Shown in pieces: positions 25,101 to 35,288 of a stretch of DNA of 64,000 nucleotides. Position 1 is the first letter of the stretch, and each line of letters begins with the position of its first letter. The stretch comes from Reticulascus tulasneorum (taxonomy: Eukaryota > Ascomycota > Sordariomycetes > Glomerellales > Reticulascaceae): positions 2,604,001 through 2,668,000 of the forward strand of contig LSAX01000007.1 in NCBI GenBank assembly GCA_001557505.1, read 5' to 3'. Both the position numbers and the translations under genes were made by a program. The notes below the pieces were generated by a model. The model was not told the DNA's origin and did not search any database. It saw nothing but the letters and a program-made list of their open reading frames with translations.

Positions 25101-25781
25101 TCGTCCCTACCCTAATCGGCATCTGAGATGTTCTTTTGCTGCTGAACATCAACCTGGTGACGACTTGGCGTGTTCACCATAACCCCCATTTTTTTACATT
25201 TCTCAGCTCACTATCATCCCACTTTCAGTGACTCTCTCTCCCGTGATAAGGAGGCCGATATTCGAGACTCATTATGTAAGCCAAGCTATCGTCGACGTTT
25301 CAGTATCGACATTGTCTCCATTGTTTGACAAGTGGAGAGACTCTTGGTCAAGATGCATTTCGATCTGAGGCTCCATGGGTGATCTGGGCAGGGGCACAGG
25401 GGACGGCGATGGTGTGAAACTCCAACATCTCACTAACTCCTCTAAACGTGAGTGTGGGACAGTATTGGAGCCGAGATGGCGGGCAGCCGGCTGCTTTTTC
25501 CCGCGCTGCCTCGTTATCGTTATCGATAACAAATAAGCTCTTTTCGTGCCTCCACTTTACTGTGAGACGCGTGGGACCTTGTCGCGTCACACTTCATGAC
25601 CTTCCCTGCGGGGGGTCAATTATTCGACATTCACTTGTCGCCCATGCGAATAGCCGATCGATCGGCAATTCAGTCGACTGCGCCGTGCTCGTGAGAGCTC
25701 CTTCATTCAAGTCCTTGGATTCAACTTCCAAAGCGATCGACCGCGTAGTTCATCCAGCCACATCGTGAGCCTCTGTACATC
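22192..25781. other. 3.6 kb intergenic region between divergent Rac and CENP-T genes
   Basis: The left part is the Rac promoter and leader. Low-complexity sequence is frequent: GCAAG/GGCAA purine repeats near 22865-22920, GATG repeats near 23048-23063, (CT)12 at 23415-23438 and ACCT repeats at 23922-23945. A minus-strand protein-like open segment without a start codon lies at 24821-25110. I cannot support a gene anywhere in the stretch. Confidence 0.5.
23415..23438. repeat. (CT)12 microsatellite
   Basis: Twelve uninterrupted CT dinucleotides, in the long spacer upstream of the Rac gene. Confidence 0.9.
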
Positions 25782-27378
25782 ATGGCGACACCCGGCAGTG
25801 CGAAGACACCAACCTTCGCCAGCCCTCGAAGGAAACTTGTGGACACCAACCTTAGAGCCCCTGGCACCCCAGATCGGCGCGCCAAAAGCCACGAGCCTCC
25901 ATCTAGTCGTGGATCGATTCATACACCGTTAGACAACACTCTTAGGAATTTAGGAAGCTCGGCGCACAAAGGTCTGTCAGCATCCGGGCGAAGAAACAAT
26001 GCACCAACTCCGCACGCACGCGCTGCCTTCCGGGCTATCGATCAACGACGAGCTGCGGTTTTCACGCCAGGCAAAAACCGCCGAAGGAGCATCAGGGATC
26101 AGAGGGATAGCCCGAGGGACATACTTCGAGGGTTAAGCAGAGCTCTGGCACCAGGAACGGAGGTAATCAGATCGTCGCCGCGAGACCGGCCAAACACCAC
26201 GAATTCAATACCGGAAGACGATGAGGATGACGAACTTCCGATTGACCGGCCAAGATTATCCTTACCGCTGGATGTTGACGATGACTCGGACCTGGTGGTA
26301 CCTCGGTCATCAGGCCTGGAAGAGGAGAACTACACCATTGAATTTCCAAGGCGTGCAGTTAGTGAACAGCCGTCGCGACTTTCGGCTGGGAGCATGAGAC
26401 TCAGCAATTATTTCAATGCGGAAGACATTAATGAGGATGATACCGGCGCTGGCTTCTTTCCCCAAACTATCATGGAGGACATAGAGGGGTTTGGGAGCCC
26501 GGGGAATGTCACGTTTGATCGGTAGGTCCAGGAAGATAAGAATCGGCTTGCCAATCGCGGGAACTAACAGTTACATAGGATTGACGAGGATGCGGCGAGA
26601 CGGGAGACTCTCATGTCTGCTCGGGAAAGCGATGTCGGCTTCCAAATTCCTCAGCTGGATGCTGACCAGAGCACCTTTGTCATGGCAATGGATGCACAAA
26701 GCTCCCCGATGCGGCAGCCTTTAGGGATCGAACCACTCGCGGAGAATGACGAAATGATCCAACCGCTTGAAGACGAGTTGGAGGATCGGATCGAAGAATC
26801 GCTTCAACAAATGGAGGATGACATGGACGTGGACGTCACAGAAGCAGTGGACGGGGATGGTGAAACCCGCGCAGATATCGGAGGAACAGGCCGGAAAAAG
26901 AAGAAAGGCGTGAAACTATCGAAGCACAACATCGAATATCCTTCGCTCCCGCCAGCACTCGTCAAACGACTGGCGCAGAGCTTTGCCAAAACTAGTGGTA
27001 TCAGCAATTCGAAAATTGCTCCGGATACGTTGGCTGCTCTCATGCAAGCTTCCGACTGGTTCTTCCAGCAGCTGGGGGATGACCTCTCGGCATACGCAGC
27101 TCATGCAAAGCGAAAAACCATCGACGAAAGTGACATGGCGACACTGATGCGAAGGTTGGTTCTCCATGCGCCGGGTATCATGTTATACACTCTAGTCCAC
27201 TTTTCTAACAGGTTCATACAGACAAAGACAGATAACTTCGACTGCGAGCCTTTTCTCGCTGGCGCAGAGACACCTGCCTCGGGAACTTCTACAAGAGATA
27301 CGCATGCCCGTTCCCGTCGCGTCAAAACAGCGAAGACGTACTACCCGTGCAGAACACGACGAGAGCGAAGTGACCTGA
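25782..27378 (+). CDS. CENP-T: CENP-T, histone-fold kinetochore protein
   Basis: Exons 25782-26521, 26579-27154 and 27222-27378 encode 490 residues. The long disordered N-terminus is rich in Ser/Arg/Pro (FTPGKNRRRSIRD) and then acidic. The C-terminal histone fold starts near YPSLPPALVKRLAQSFAK and continues through DTLAALMQASDWFFQQL and KRKTIDESDMATLMRRQRQI. It ends with the CENP-T signature LAQRHLPRELLQEIRM. The N-terminal tail in this family recruits the Ndc80 complex, and the histone fold pairs with CENP-W at centromeres. The second intron ends at 27221; the nearer AG at 27211 would break the signature frame. The stop is 43 bp from the SURF1 stop. Confidence 0.92.
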
Positions 27379-27421
27379 GTTGAGAATTGCATCGAGTCTT
27401 GCTCTCAGAGCACTTCGGGCT

Positions 27422-28543
27422 TTACCAAGTCTTGTTCATCCTGACTCGCCGTGAGATGTCAGAAGGAGGCTTTTTGACGACCATCCACATCATTATCGAC
27501 GTTGCTACTGCCAGGCCATACCTGCAAAGGTAATTAGCGTCGGACATCAGGTGTTGCGCAGCTTGCAGGAGATCGTACCATGTGAAGATATACTGGGCAT
27601 GGTTGTTCCGCAGGTTGACCTCTGCAACCCGTCCAATGGGGATACCATGAGACTCAAGTTCTACGTACTGGAGGAACTCGGGTTCTTCAACCAACAGATC
27701 AGCATTTGGGTCTCGGCAGGAAGGAGGGAGGGAGATATACCCATTGTAGCTTCAACCCAGACGGGCTGGCTGCCCGTTAAAGCAGCCATCTGCCTAACAT
27801 CAGGGAAATAGAACTCCCCTTTGTCCGGACGATTGTCCGGGGTGAACATGTTCTTCTTCCACGGCTCTCTGAGCAATCCTTCAACCGTGACTTCACCTCT
27901 GGGCAAGCCAGCAGACCGATCCTTTTGGTTTCTCATCTTCTTGGAGATCCACCCCCTGTTCACAAGCACTGTACTCCCATCCTCGTCCCTCTCCAGCGGC
28001 GTGATCACCATGTAACCCTCGATCCCCTCTCGCATCCTCGGCCCGATGAGCATCTCCTGATCATGTCTGAATTTCCCGGTGGCGTAAACTCTCCTGTAGT
28101 CGAAATCGTGGATCGCTTCGGGGTCTATTTTGGGAGGGAGCGGGAGGGGTTCGCGGACGAGGCGATCCTCGAACTTGGCGATCAGCTTAGACTTCCAGCC
28201 CAGTCTTTGGACCTGCCATGACCCGAGGATGAAAGCTGTGATTGGGATGATGGCTGGTTGACGAGTTAGAACCCCATAGTGAAATCTGTAATCTTGACGT
28301 GCACTTACCAAGAATAATGAGACCTGGGCCATGTTTGCTTCCTGCGCGGACTAGATGCGGCGGGTTGTCGACGATGGAGAAGAACTCGGGGCCATCGGCA
28401 TCATTTTTACATCTGCGCGGCGAGCTCCAAAACTGCCGAGTCGATCGAAGTCTGGTCGGCTGTCCGCGTTGGACGCATCTCTGCAGGCCTGGGAGAGCTC
28501 TCCTGCTAGAGGCGGACCGAATTGAAGAGTATAACGGGTTCAT
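27422..28543 (-). CDS. SURF1: SURF1/Shy1, cytochrome c oxidase assembly factor
   Basis: Exons 28309-28543, 27741-28253, 27579-27684 and 27422-27521 encode 317 residues. An Arg/Ser-rich mitochondrial presequence is followed by a first membrane segment (IPITAFILGSWQVQRL), the intermembrane-space domain (LVNRGWISKK, FYFPDVRQMA) and a second membrane segment after EVNLRNNHAQYIFTWYGLA. SURF1 family proteins help insert heme into Cox1 in the inner membrane. Intron 2 (27685-27740, 56 nt) ends in AAG and was placed to join VEATM to EPEFLQYVE, which restores family alignment. The nearer AG would give a 29-nt intron, too short to splice. Confidence 0.92.
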
Positions 28544-29012
28544 TTTGGCGCGGACATGTCAGATGTGGTCGATGAAAGTTCATGATGCAAGTGGATGGAG
28601 CTCGGGTCCTCTCTAGTGGTAACATCCGAGGGTGGCAGTGGCGTCACCACCTTACTTAACGTGGGGTTTCCGCGTTAGCGGCGTCGTGGCCAATTACAGG
28701 CCTGCAGACGCCGCTAGGGGCAAAATTACAGTACACCTGTCCAGACCGTACAGGGATAGGTTGATTGTAAAGCTTCGCACCACTCATCTTACACACTCGA
28801 GGTATCTCTATCTCACATAAGTTTTCGGGAACGAGCTTAAGAGTCTAATCTGGCCTTCTCAAAGCTTCCTGAGTATAAGACCCAGCTCTTATCTGATTTC
28901 ACGGCCCAATCTCTATCTTTATTCTCTCTTCGGTGGAGCTGAGAACCACTATAAAGGAAGCTGTCAAGAGAAGACCCAACTGATCCCATCATCAAAACAA
29001 TTGCTTTTCAAG
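28544..29012. other. divergent promoter, SURF1 / UBX gene
   Basis: A 469 bp spacer between two start codons. I see no gene in it. It presumably holds both promoters. Confidence 0.5.
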
Positions 29013-30794
29013 ATGTTCTTCCAAGGAACCTTGCAAGAGGGCATCTCGACAGCTCTCCAACAGAGCAAGAGTGTCGCATGCTTCGTGACTGGTACGTCAC
29101 ATCCTCCTCTTAACTTGCGCCCATTCTCACAAGTCAAACTAGACGAGCAGGAAGAAAGCCAACAATGGGAGACTGAGTTTCTCACAGATGAGTCTGTAAG
29201 TCGGACAGAAACTCAGCATATTTATTTCTTGATTGGCCGTACTGATCAACTATCAGATCATAAACTCACTTCGAGATGAGGCTGTTGTATTACGGTTGAA
29301 GACCGGCACCGAGGAGGCAGGGTATCTCACGGCTGTCTTCCCGGTACCTAACACGCCTACGCTTGTTATCATCAAAAACGGAGAGCTAAAAGAGTATATT
29401 GTCGCCGGTGTCAGTAAGGCAGACTTTCTGAGGAGACTTTCTGCTGCATTTCAGGGGTTGCGAGAAGCATCCGGTCCGTCCGTCCCTGCTCAGACAACGT
29501 CAACACCCGCTCAAGCTCAACTGGCGTCGGATGACTTATACGACGAGGGGTTTGTCTATAACAACCCCTCGAGGGCCTCTGGGACTTCTCAACCATCTGT
29601 CCCCAGCACCGTGGCCCAGACACCTGCGGTGGCTCAAGGTAGCAACTCGCAACCAGCAACTCCCATCGAATCCGGCGCCAACACCACTGCCTCAAGTAAC
29701 GAGAATCCAGGTGAGAGCGCCACGCCAGCCGCACAGCAACAGCAAACCGCACAGCAACAGCAAACCGCACAGCAACAGCAAGCTGCAGAGCAACAACAAG
29801 CGCGGCAACAGCAAGCCGCTGCACACCGGGCCATGTTGCAGGAGCGTGCCGCTCGCTTCAACGAGCAGCGCAAGGAAGCCGAGAAGAAAGCGAAGGAAGC
29901 TCGTGATAAGGGGAACGCCAAAGCCAAAGAAGCCGAGGTCTCGGCAGAGAGTGCGGCAAAATCCAAGCAAGCAGAAGAGACTCGCAAACACGCCGGTATT
30001 CTGAAGAAGAAGCAGGCAGACGCACGCGAGGAGAAAGAGCGCATCCTGAAGAGGATCGAAGCTGATAGGGCCGAGCGTAAGAACCGCGCTTCAGAGAGAG
30101 CAGCCGCCAAATCTGCGGAACAAGACACACAGCCCAAGTTTGGCGATGTTGCCTCTTCTCTCGTGAATGCTGCTTCGAGCTCAATGGCTCCTGGAGATGG
30201 CAAGGCGCTGCTGCAAGTGCGCCTATTGGACGGCGCCCTTATTCGATCGCGGTTCGACAACAAGGATACCATCCGCACTCATGTGCGGAAGTGGATCGAT
30301 GAGAAACGCACGGATGGGAAAGAGCCATATATGCTCAAGACGATGATCACGAATACAACCAAGAAGATCGATGATACGGAAGAGGACAAGTCTCTGCAGG
30401 AGCTGGGCTTGACCCCCTCTGCCACGCTGGTGCTCGCTCCCGTCACCAAGTATACCAGTGCCTATGATGACAATCCATCTGGAGGCATCTTCAGCAGGAT
30501 CTTTGGGTTTATCTTGGGAATCTACACCTGGGTTGTTGGTCTGATCGCCGGCGTGTTCTCAGGCATTGGGAACAGAGTGAGGCCGGAGGAGCCTGCTGCT
30601 GAACCGCTGACAGTCCGCCAACAACGCCAACAACGCTTCACGCAGTTCGCGAATCCCAACGATGAACGCCGGGACCAGCAGCTTTACAACGGCAACTCCG
30701 TAAGTGCCTCTGTGCTCCGCCTTTTCAAGGTAATGACTAATGACCGCAGCTTAACTTTGAGCCTCGCCGCGATGATGAGGAGAAAGATGAGTGA
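29013..30794 (+). CDS. UBX-domain protein of the ER (UBXN4/erasin-like)
   Basis: Exons 29013-29091, 29143-29195, 29257-30699 and 30750-30794 encode 539 residues. An N-terminal thioredoxin-like UAS domain (about 1-115, with FFQGTLQEGISTAL and VFPVPNTPTLVIIKNGEL) is followed by a Gln-rich tract and an Ala/Glu/Lys coiled coil (about 200-300). The UBX domain (about 315-410, with ALLQVRLLDGALIRSRF and LQELGLTPSATLVLAP) would bind the Cdc48/p97 N-domain. A hydrophobic hairpin (about 425-450) probably anchors it in the ER membrane. This order matches UBXN4/erasin, which acts in ER-associated degradation. The last intron was chosen so the protein ends LNFEPRRDD and then an acidic tail. Confidence 0.87.
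29731..29784 (+). repeat. three 18-bp tandem units encoding Gln-rich hexapeptides
   Basis: Three head-to-tail copies of an 18-bp unit starting GCACAGCAACAG encode AQQQQT, AQQQQT and AQQQQA. They lie inside the Gln-rich linker of the UBX-domain protein. Such a tract is prone to length variation between isolates. Confidence 0.85.
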
Positions 30795-31011
30795 GGGATT
30801 GCGTTGGAATTCACAGGCGCCAAAACACAGAGAACCCGGCGCAGGGTGCGAAAGAGTGCATTTGAGTGGGAATGTTTTGTATTTTTAGTCTACACTACCA
30901 TGGAGTTGTGATATCGAGGTCCTTTTACTTCGCCGATCCAATGCATGCAGCGTGGCCCGTTTCCCCTGGTAATTCATCCCTTATGTACACCCAATTCTCT
31001 GCTCTGTAAGC

Positions 31012-31607
31012 CTAGTATTGGCTGGCAGCAGCCTGGCAAGCTTTCTGTAGAGCACAGACAAGTTAGCACACCTTTCTCGACACAGTAAATCCAATATAGA
31101 TGTCAGACGTACAAGTTGGTCCAGATACCAGCCGCAGATCTGCATGCTGCCGTTGTTGTCATCCATGCACTTTGTGAACTGCTGCGTTGCTCCGGAGCAG
31201 TTGTTTCCCCACTGCTGGGTCGTGCCGCTCTGGTTGTTGCTCTGCATCGTGTTCTCCTGTGGCTCGGCTGCGGCGGTAGAGCCGCCACCGAAGAAACCGC
31301 CGATGGCATGTCCGATCGAAGAGCCGACAGCGACACCACTGCATTCATGTCAGCACGTGGCTTCTTATCAGAAGTTCAAGGAGCCTCGAGAAAAGCTGCA
31401 AGAAAAGAACATAGGGGGAGCCTACGCAGCAGTGCTAGCCATCTGCCCAAACAGTCCCGGACCCTGCGACTGGCCAGCTTGCGGAGGTGCAGCGCGTTGC
31501 TGGGGAGCTGCCATTGTGGTTGCTGGTCGAGTCTGCTGTGGTTGGGGCTGGCGGGCCGGGACAGTTGGGCGCGAGGGCGCGCGGCCTGCGGATCGTTGGC
31601 GAGGCAT
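31012..31607 (-). CDS. CHCHD2/Mix17-like twin CX9C mitochondrial protein
   Basis: Exons 31426-31607, 31113-31338 and 31012-31044 encode 146 residues. The Arg/Pro/Gln-rich N-terminus looks like a mitochondrial presequence. A glycine-rich hydrophobic segment (GVAVGSSIGHAIGGFFGGG) precedes a C-terminal CHCH domain. The two CX9C motifs are CSGATQQFTKC and CGWYLDQLKAC, and the second is interrupted by the last intron between Leu and Lys. Proteins of this family are imported and oxidised by Mia40 in the intermembrane space. The human relatives CHCHD2 and CHCHD10 act in respiration and cristae organisation. Confidence 0.9.
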
Positions 31608-32258
31608 TTTGGATGGTGGTTGTGAGTTTGGTTGGGCTTTACGTGGAGGTGAAAGTGGTGACGTGAAGTTTGCGGAGGATGCAGACTTGACGAGATGGAT
31701 GAACTCGGCTTTAGAGCTCTTGCTGCAGGGGGGCGAGTGGCCAATCAGCAGGAGGCAAATTTCGATTTACAGGCCGCGAGATTTAGGTAAGGGATGGTCG
31801 TATGCATTTAAACGAATGGAGCTCATATGAAGGTCTCAAACATGATCATAGAATAAGCGTTTGTTTGGTGCGCATCTAAGCTCATGAGAGTCATTGGTAT
31901 CATTCTACTCCTGTCATTGTTTGGCTTAGCAGTCAGTACTGTACCAGCTGGCCTGATTCTTGCATCCTAATCTCCATCTTTGCCTGAAGACGTCCTCTCG
32001 GCCCGGCCTGCTTCTGGCTATGCAAGCACTATGCTGCAGTGTTTTCTGACTCTAGCCCTGTAGAACCAAACGGCATGGCCGTAGCCAACGACGAATACCA
32101 ACTCCACGAGATGGTACGTATATCCAGTGGCTCGGATGACGAAGAGTTCACATCATCTGAATGATGTGTAGACTGGTTGCAACGCTGCCTTGAAGGGTGC
32201 GTGTCAGTCGATATCACAGCTGATTTTTTTCTTATAATCAGAAAACAAGGCCGACCAT
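31608..32258. other. intergenic, CHCHD2-like promoter and LRP1 3' flank
   Basis: This 651 bp spacer lies between two minus-strand genes. A 29-codon open frame on the plus strand (32075-32164) has a donor-like GTACGT inside it, but no partner exon could be found. Confidence 0.45.
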
Positions 32259-32893
32259 TCATGTCTTCCCCTTGGACTTCGGTCGCTTGCTCAAACTTGA
32301 CGGCTTCAGCTTCTTCTCATGGCCAGATCCCTCCGGGGAATCCGTATCAGCGGCGCGCTTGCCATTCTTGACGGATTTCAGAAGAGCTTTGGCGCGTTCC
32401 TTGGCTAATTGTTCCGCCAATCTATTTTTCAACTCTTTATCATCACCCTGGAGAAAATCAGCTTAGAGCCCCAATCTTCTGTGACTGGTTCCTTACAAGA
32501 TTTGCTCGCAGCATCCGTGTCGCCGCCTCAGTATCGACGGTCATAGTCCGGGGAGCCGGTGGCTCCTCAGCCGCTTTGATTTTGCCAAAGACCTGCTGAA
32601 CCCGCTTGAGTTCCGTCATGACAGGATGATTTTGGGCAGCGACTCCTTGGAGACGAAGAGAGCCTTGCATAAGTTAGAGAGTGCACGAGGGCAGGTCAGT
32701 GTATGCACCACTCACTAAAAAGAAGGGATTCAATAGAGTAGGCGGATAGCGCGAGAAGTTTTGCTTTATCTAGCAATGGCAGTTCTGAAGACATCCCTGA
32801 GAAATTGTCCAAAAGAGGCTTCAATGCATCTTCCAGATCCTCAAGCTGGGAGTCCAGCCTCTCCAGATCCTTGGAAATGTCTTTTCCGTCCAT
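32259..32893 (-). CDS. LRP1: LRP1/Rrp47, C1D-family exosome cofactor
   Basis: Exons 32716-32893, 32497-32663 and 32259-32447 encode 177 residues. The Sas10/C1D fold is recognisable in LDSQLEDLEDALKPLLDNF, LPLLDKAKLLALSAYSIESL, a short LRLQGV segment, and HPVMTELKRVQQVFGKIK. The C-terminus is Lys-rich (KKLKPSS, KRPKSKGKT) and should bind RNA. Yeast Lrp1 partners Rrp6 in the nuclear exosome for 3' processing of 5.8S rRNA, snRNA and snoRNA. Intron 1 ends in AAG. Confidence 0.9.
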
Positions 32894-33365
32894 CTTAAAA
32901 GTTTTAGAGTTGAACCTAAATCTTTATCGTACTTCTCTCAGGCGTCTTTAGTCTAGAGTGCGAAGTCGACAAACTAATGGCCATATCAGATTCGTAGAGT
33001 TGTTGATCAAGTATTGTCAGCGAGTGGCCGTCGATGAATCTTGAAAATTCAATTGTAGGTAGGTATATTCTGAGTTATGCCCTTAAAATGCATACAGCAA
33101 AGTATATGTATCTATGCGGGATGCGGGTCATTCGCGTCGCCGGGATTCGTCGGGAAAAGAATCTTGAACATGCAAAAGGGAGCAGAAAATGTCTCCGTCA
33201 TTCATGTACAGTTAAACCCAGCGAAAGGTGTTTACCTCTTAGAAACCCAATTCTTAACAACTCAACGATACCGAGGGCCATTCGGACTGGCTCATAGATC
33301 TAGTTCTATCAACTCGCGACACTCAAACCTTCCAGACTTGAAGATACAAGTCAGTGGCCAGATGA
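32894..33365. other. divergent spacer, LRP1 / ketopantoate-reductase-like gene
   Basis: This 472 bp spacer probably holds the LRP1 promoter and the missing 5' exon(s) of the gene to the right. None of the short plus-strand frames could be joined to that gene with confidence. Confidence 0.4.
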
Positions 33366-34904
33366 GTGCCGTTCACTAAGCGCGACTCCATCACCTCCCA
33401 AACCACCATCGTGGCAACCAACCTGGCTAGCCTACCGCGGGCGCGGCTCCCCACCCGGATACCTCACATACGGACAGGATGGAGAAGAGGTAGCATATGC
33501 GTGGGCCGGGGGGCCGTTCGATTTGTTTCTGTCGATAGTTCGACGCCATCACGTCCAGGATCCAGGATCGCACTCGATAATCTTTCTCCTGGCGCGGTTG
33601 CAGCAAACGAGATAGCTGCCACTATTCCGGGATCTTCCACCGTCGGAATCCCGAACGATAAGAAGGCTAGCTTCAATAAGGTCCTTGGTTTGCGACCAGA
33701 AAACAATGACAAGGAGCTGTATGCTATCTTCAAAGCAGACTCGTTGTCTCGATTCTATGTTCCAGCAGTGATGATGGGCCATGAGCAACCAGCTGTTCCG
33801 TCTGCTCGCACTATCCATATCCTGGGTAACGACGAACGCTCGGCATTTCTATCCCACTCCCTGCACGGAATCTACGACTCAGTCAAGTTCCTCCAACAGC
33901 GACCATTGCCCAAATATCAGAACGTTTCCTCAGCAATCAGCGATAAAAAGGCGGCAGGAGCATGGGTTACACCCAATGCGAATCCTCCAAGTCGAGCATC
34001 GATTGAGATGGACGAAGAGACGGGCCACATCAGCAATCTTGTTGTTACGGGCCGACCGAGCCAGACCATCAAAGCCATGGAGAAGATTCAACATCGAATT
34101 GATGATCGAACTACGATATGCTATATGCAGGATGGGCTGGGCATTGCTGAAGCTGTGAACAACGAAGTCCTCAAGGACGGAAAATCGCCTCCATCGATTG
34201 TTCTGGGACATATGACACATGCCTTACAATACAACACCAAGAGTGATTCAATAAGGAACTTGTCATCTAAGTACCAAACGGCTTTCACGGCCGTCCAGCC
34301 AGATATAGCCGCCTATAGGAACGAACAGCTGGACACAGAGCTATCGACGGAGGCATGGCTCAGGACTCGAGGGCTGCTCCACACTTTTGCTGCAGCCAAA
34401 CACCTCAACGCAACCGGCCTCTATTTGGATCGGTGGTTGAAGCTCAAGATTCCGGCGTTAATGTTTTCAGCCGTCATTGATCCGATATGCGTCGTGCTCG
34501 ACTGCCGTTATGATCAGGTCATGGACAATCGCAAAGCGAGAGGCATGGCTTCGCAGCTGCTGAACGAGATCGCCGACGTGGTTAGCCAGCTACCAGAAGT
34601 GACGGCATCGCCTGAACTGCAGCATATCCTTCGAGGTGAGGGTATGATGAAGCACTGTTTCGCAAAACTGCGCGCAAAGAAGTCTGCTCCGAGCAAAATG
34701 GCCATGCAGATTCAGCGAGGGCAGTATACAGACATCGACTACCTCAACGGCTACTTTATAAACCGTGGGAAAGGTCTAGGCGTCAAGCTTCCCGCGAACG
34801 AGATGGTTGTGGGAATGGTGAAGGCAAAGCATGCAGCGCGGTTACGAGTCGACGACTCGTATATACCATTCGAGAAAATCTCGAAGCCAAGTCGCCGTTA
34901 CTAA
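33366..34904 (+). CDS. ketopantoate-reductase-fold (PanE/ApbA) protein, 5' end unresolved
   Basis: A 512-codon open frame. Its first in-frame ATG is at 33771, but coding-like sequence extends upstream to 33366, where the frame is closed by TGA at 33363. The N-terminal part is Arg/Ser-rich like a mitochondrial presequence. The PanE/ApbA fold begins near ARTIHILGNDERSAFL; the central block with NLVVTGRPSQTIKAM and ICYMQDGLGIAEAVN is typical, and a helical C-terminal domain follows. Some fungal relatives are mitochondrial proteins rather than pantothenate enzymes, and the usual GxGxxG is degenerate here (ILGNDERS). NADPH binding is therefore doubtful. The start probably lies in an upstream exon. 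Confidence 0.72.
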   Translation: MPFTKRDSITSQTTIVATNLASLPRARLPTRIPHIRTGWRRGSICVGRGAVRFVSVDSSTPSRPGSRIALDNLSPGAVAANEIAATIPGSSTVGIPNDKKASFNKVLGLRPENNDKELYAIFKADSLSRFYVPAVMMGHEQPAVPSARTIHILGNDERSAFLSHSLHGIYDSVKFLQQRPLPKYQNVSSAISDKKAAGAWVTPNANPPSRASIEMDEETGHISNLVVTGRPSQTIKAMEKIQHRIDDRTTICYMQDGLGIAEAVNNEVLKDGKSPPSIVLGHMTHALQYNTKSDSIRNLSSKYQTAFTAVQPDIAAYRNEQLDTELSTEAWLRTRGLLHTFAAAKHLNATGLYLDRWLKLKIPALMFSAVIDPICVVLDCRYDQVMDNRKARGMASQLLNEIADVVSQLPEVTASPELQHILRGEGMMKHCFAKLRAKKSAPSKMAMQIQRGQYTDIDYLNGYFINRGKGLGVKLPANEMVVGMVKAKHAARLRVDDSYIPFEKISKPSRRY

Positions 34905-35288
34905 GTCAGGGGCTGGATATGAATCTAATATGGGCTCCTGACGTTGTGTATATAATTGTATAGAGGAGCATAGCAGGGTTGTTTAATGGTTAAATACCGC
35001 CGATCAATGGCATGATAATGAACTTTCCTACCACCATGTCTGTAGTGATACTTGATATTTCGAATAGGTCTTCTTGATTTTGATCCGCATCTCTGTTTGC
35101 AGTTGGTGGTTACCTTTGGCTGGTGGCGCAACTTACCTAGGCAGTACTCCGGTGGTGCCACTGCGCGCCGATGACATGAAAGTGACCCCGCCAAAAACTT
35201 CTACATCCAACCCCGCGAATTGCTTGGGCAACCTGATCATGCAAATTTCTTAGACCAAACACGCGACACCGAGCAAACGAACAGCACT
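34905..35288. other. tandem spacer, PanE-like / PDCD5
   Basis: A 384 bp gap between two plus-strand genes. I see no gene in it. Confidence 0.5.

Noticed and set aside
27712..27740. 29-nt GT-AG intron in SURF1 joining to DPNADLLVEE
   Set aside because: Below the minimum size for spliceosomal introns; the 56-nt alternative ending in AAG gives better family agreement and contains a CTGAT branch point.
29634..30278. 214-codon minus-strand frame rich in Cys, Ala and Ser
   Set aside because: Antisense shadow of the Gln/Ala/Lys-rich linker of the UBX gene; the Cys runs come from GCA/CAG repeats read backwards.
32075..32164. 29-codon frame MAVANDEYQLHEMV... with internal GTACGT
   Set aside because: Looks like the acidic end of a protein, but no upstream or downstream exon could be joined in phase; too short to call.
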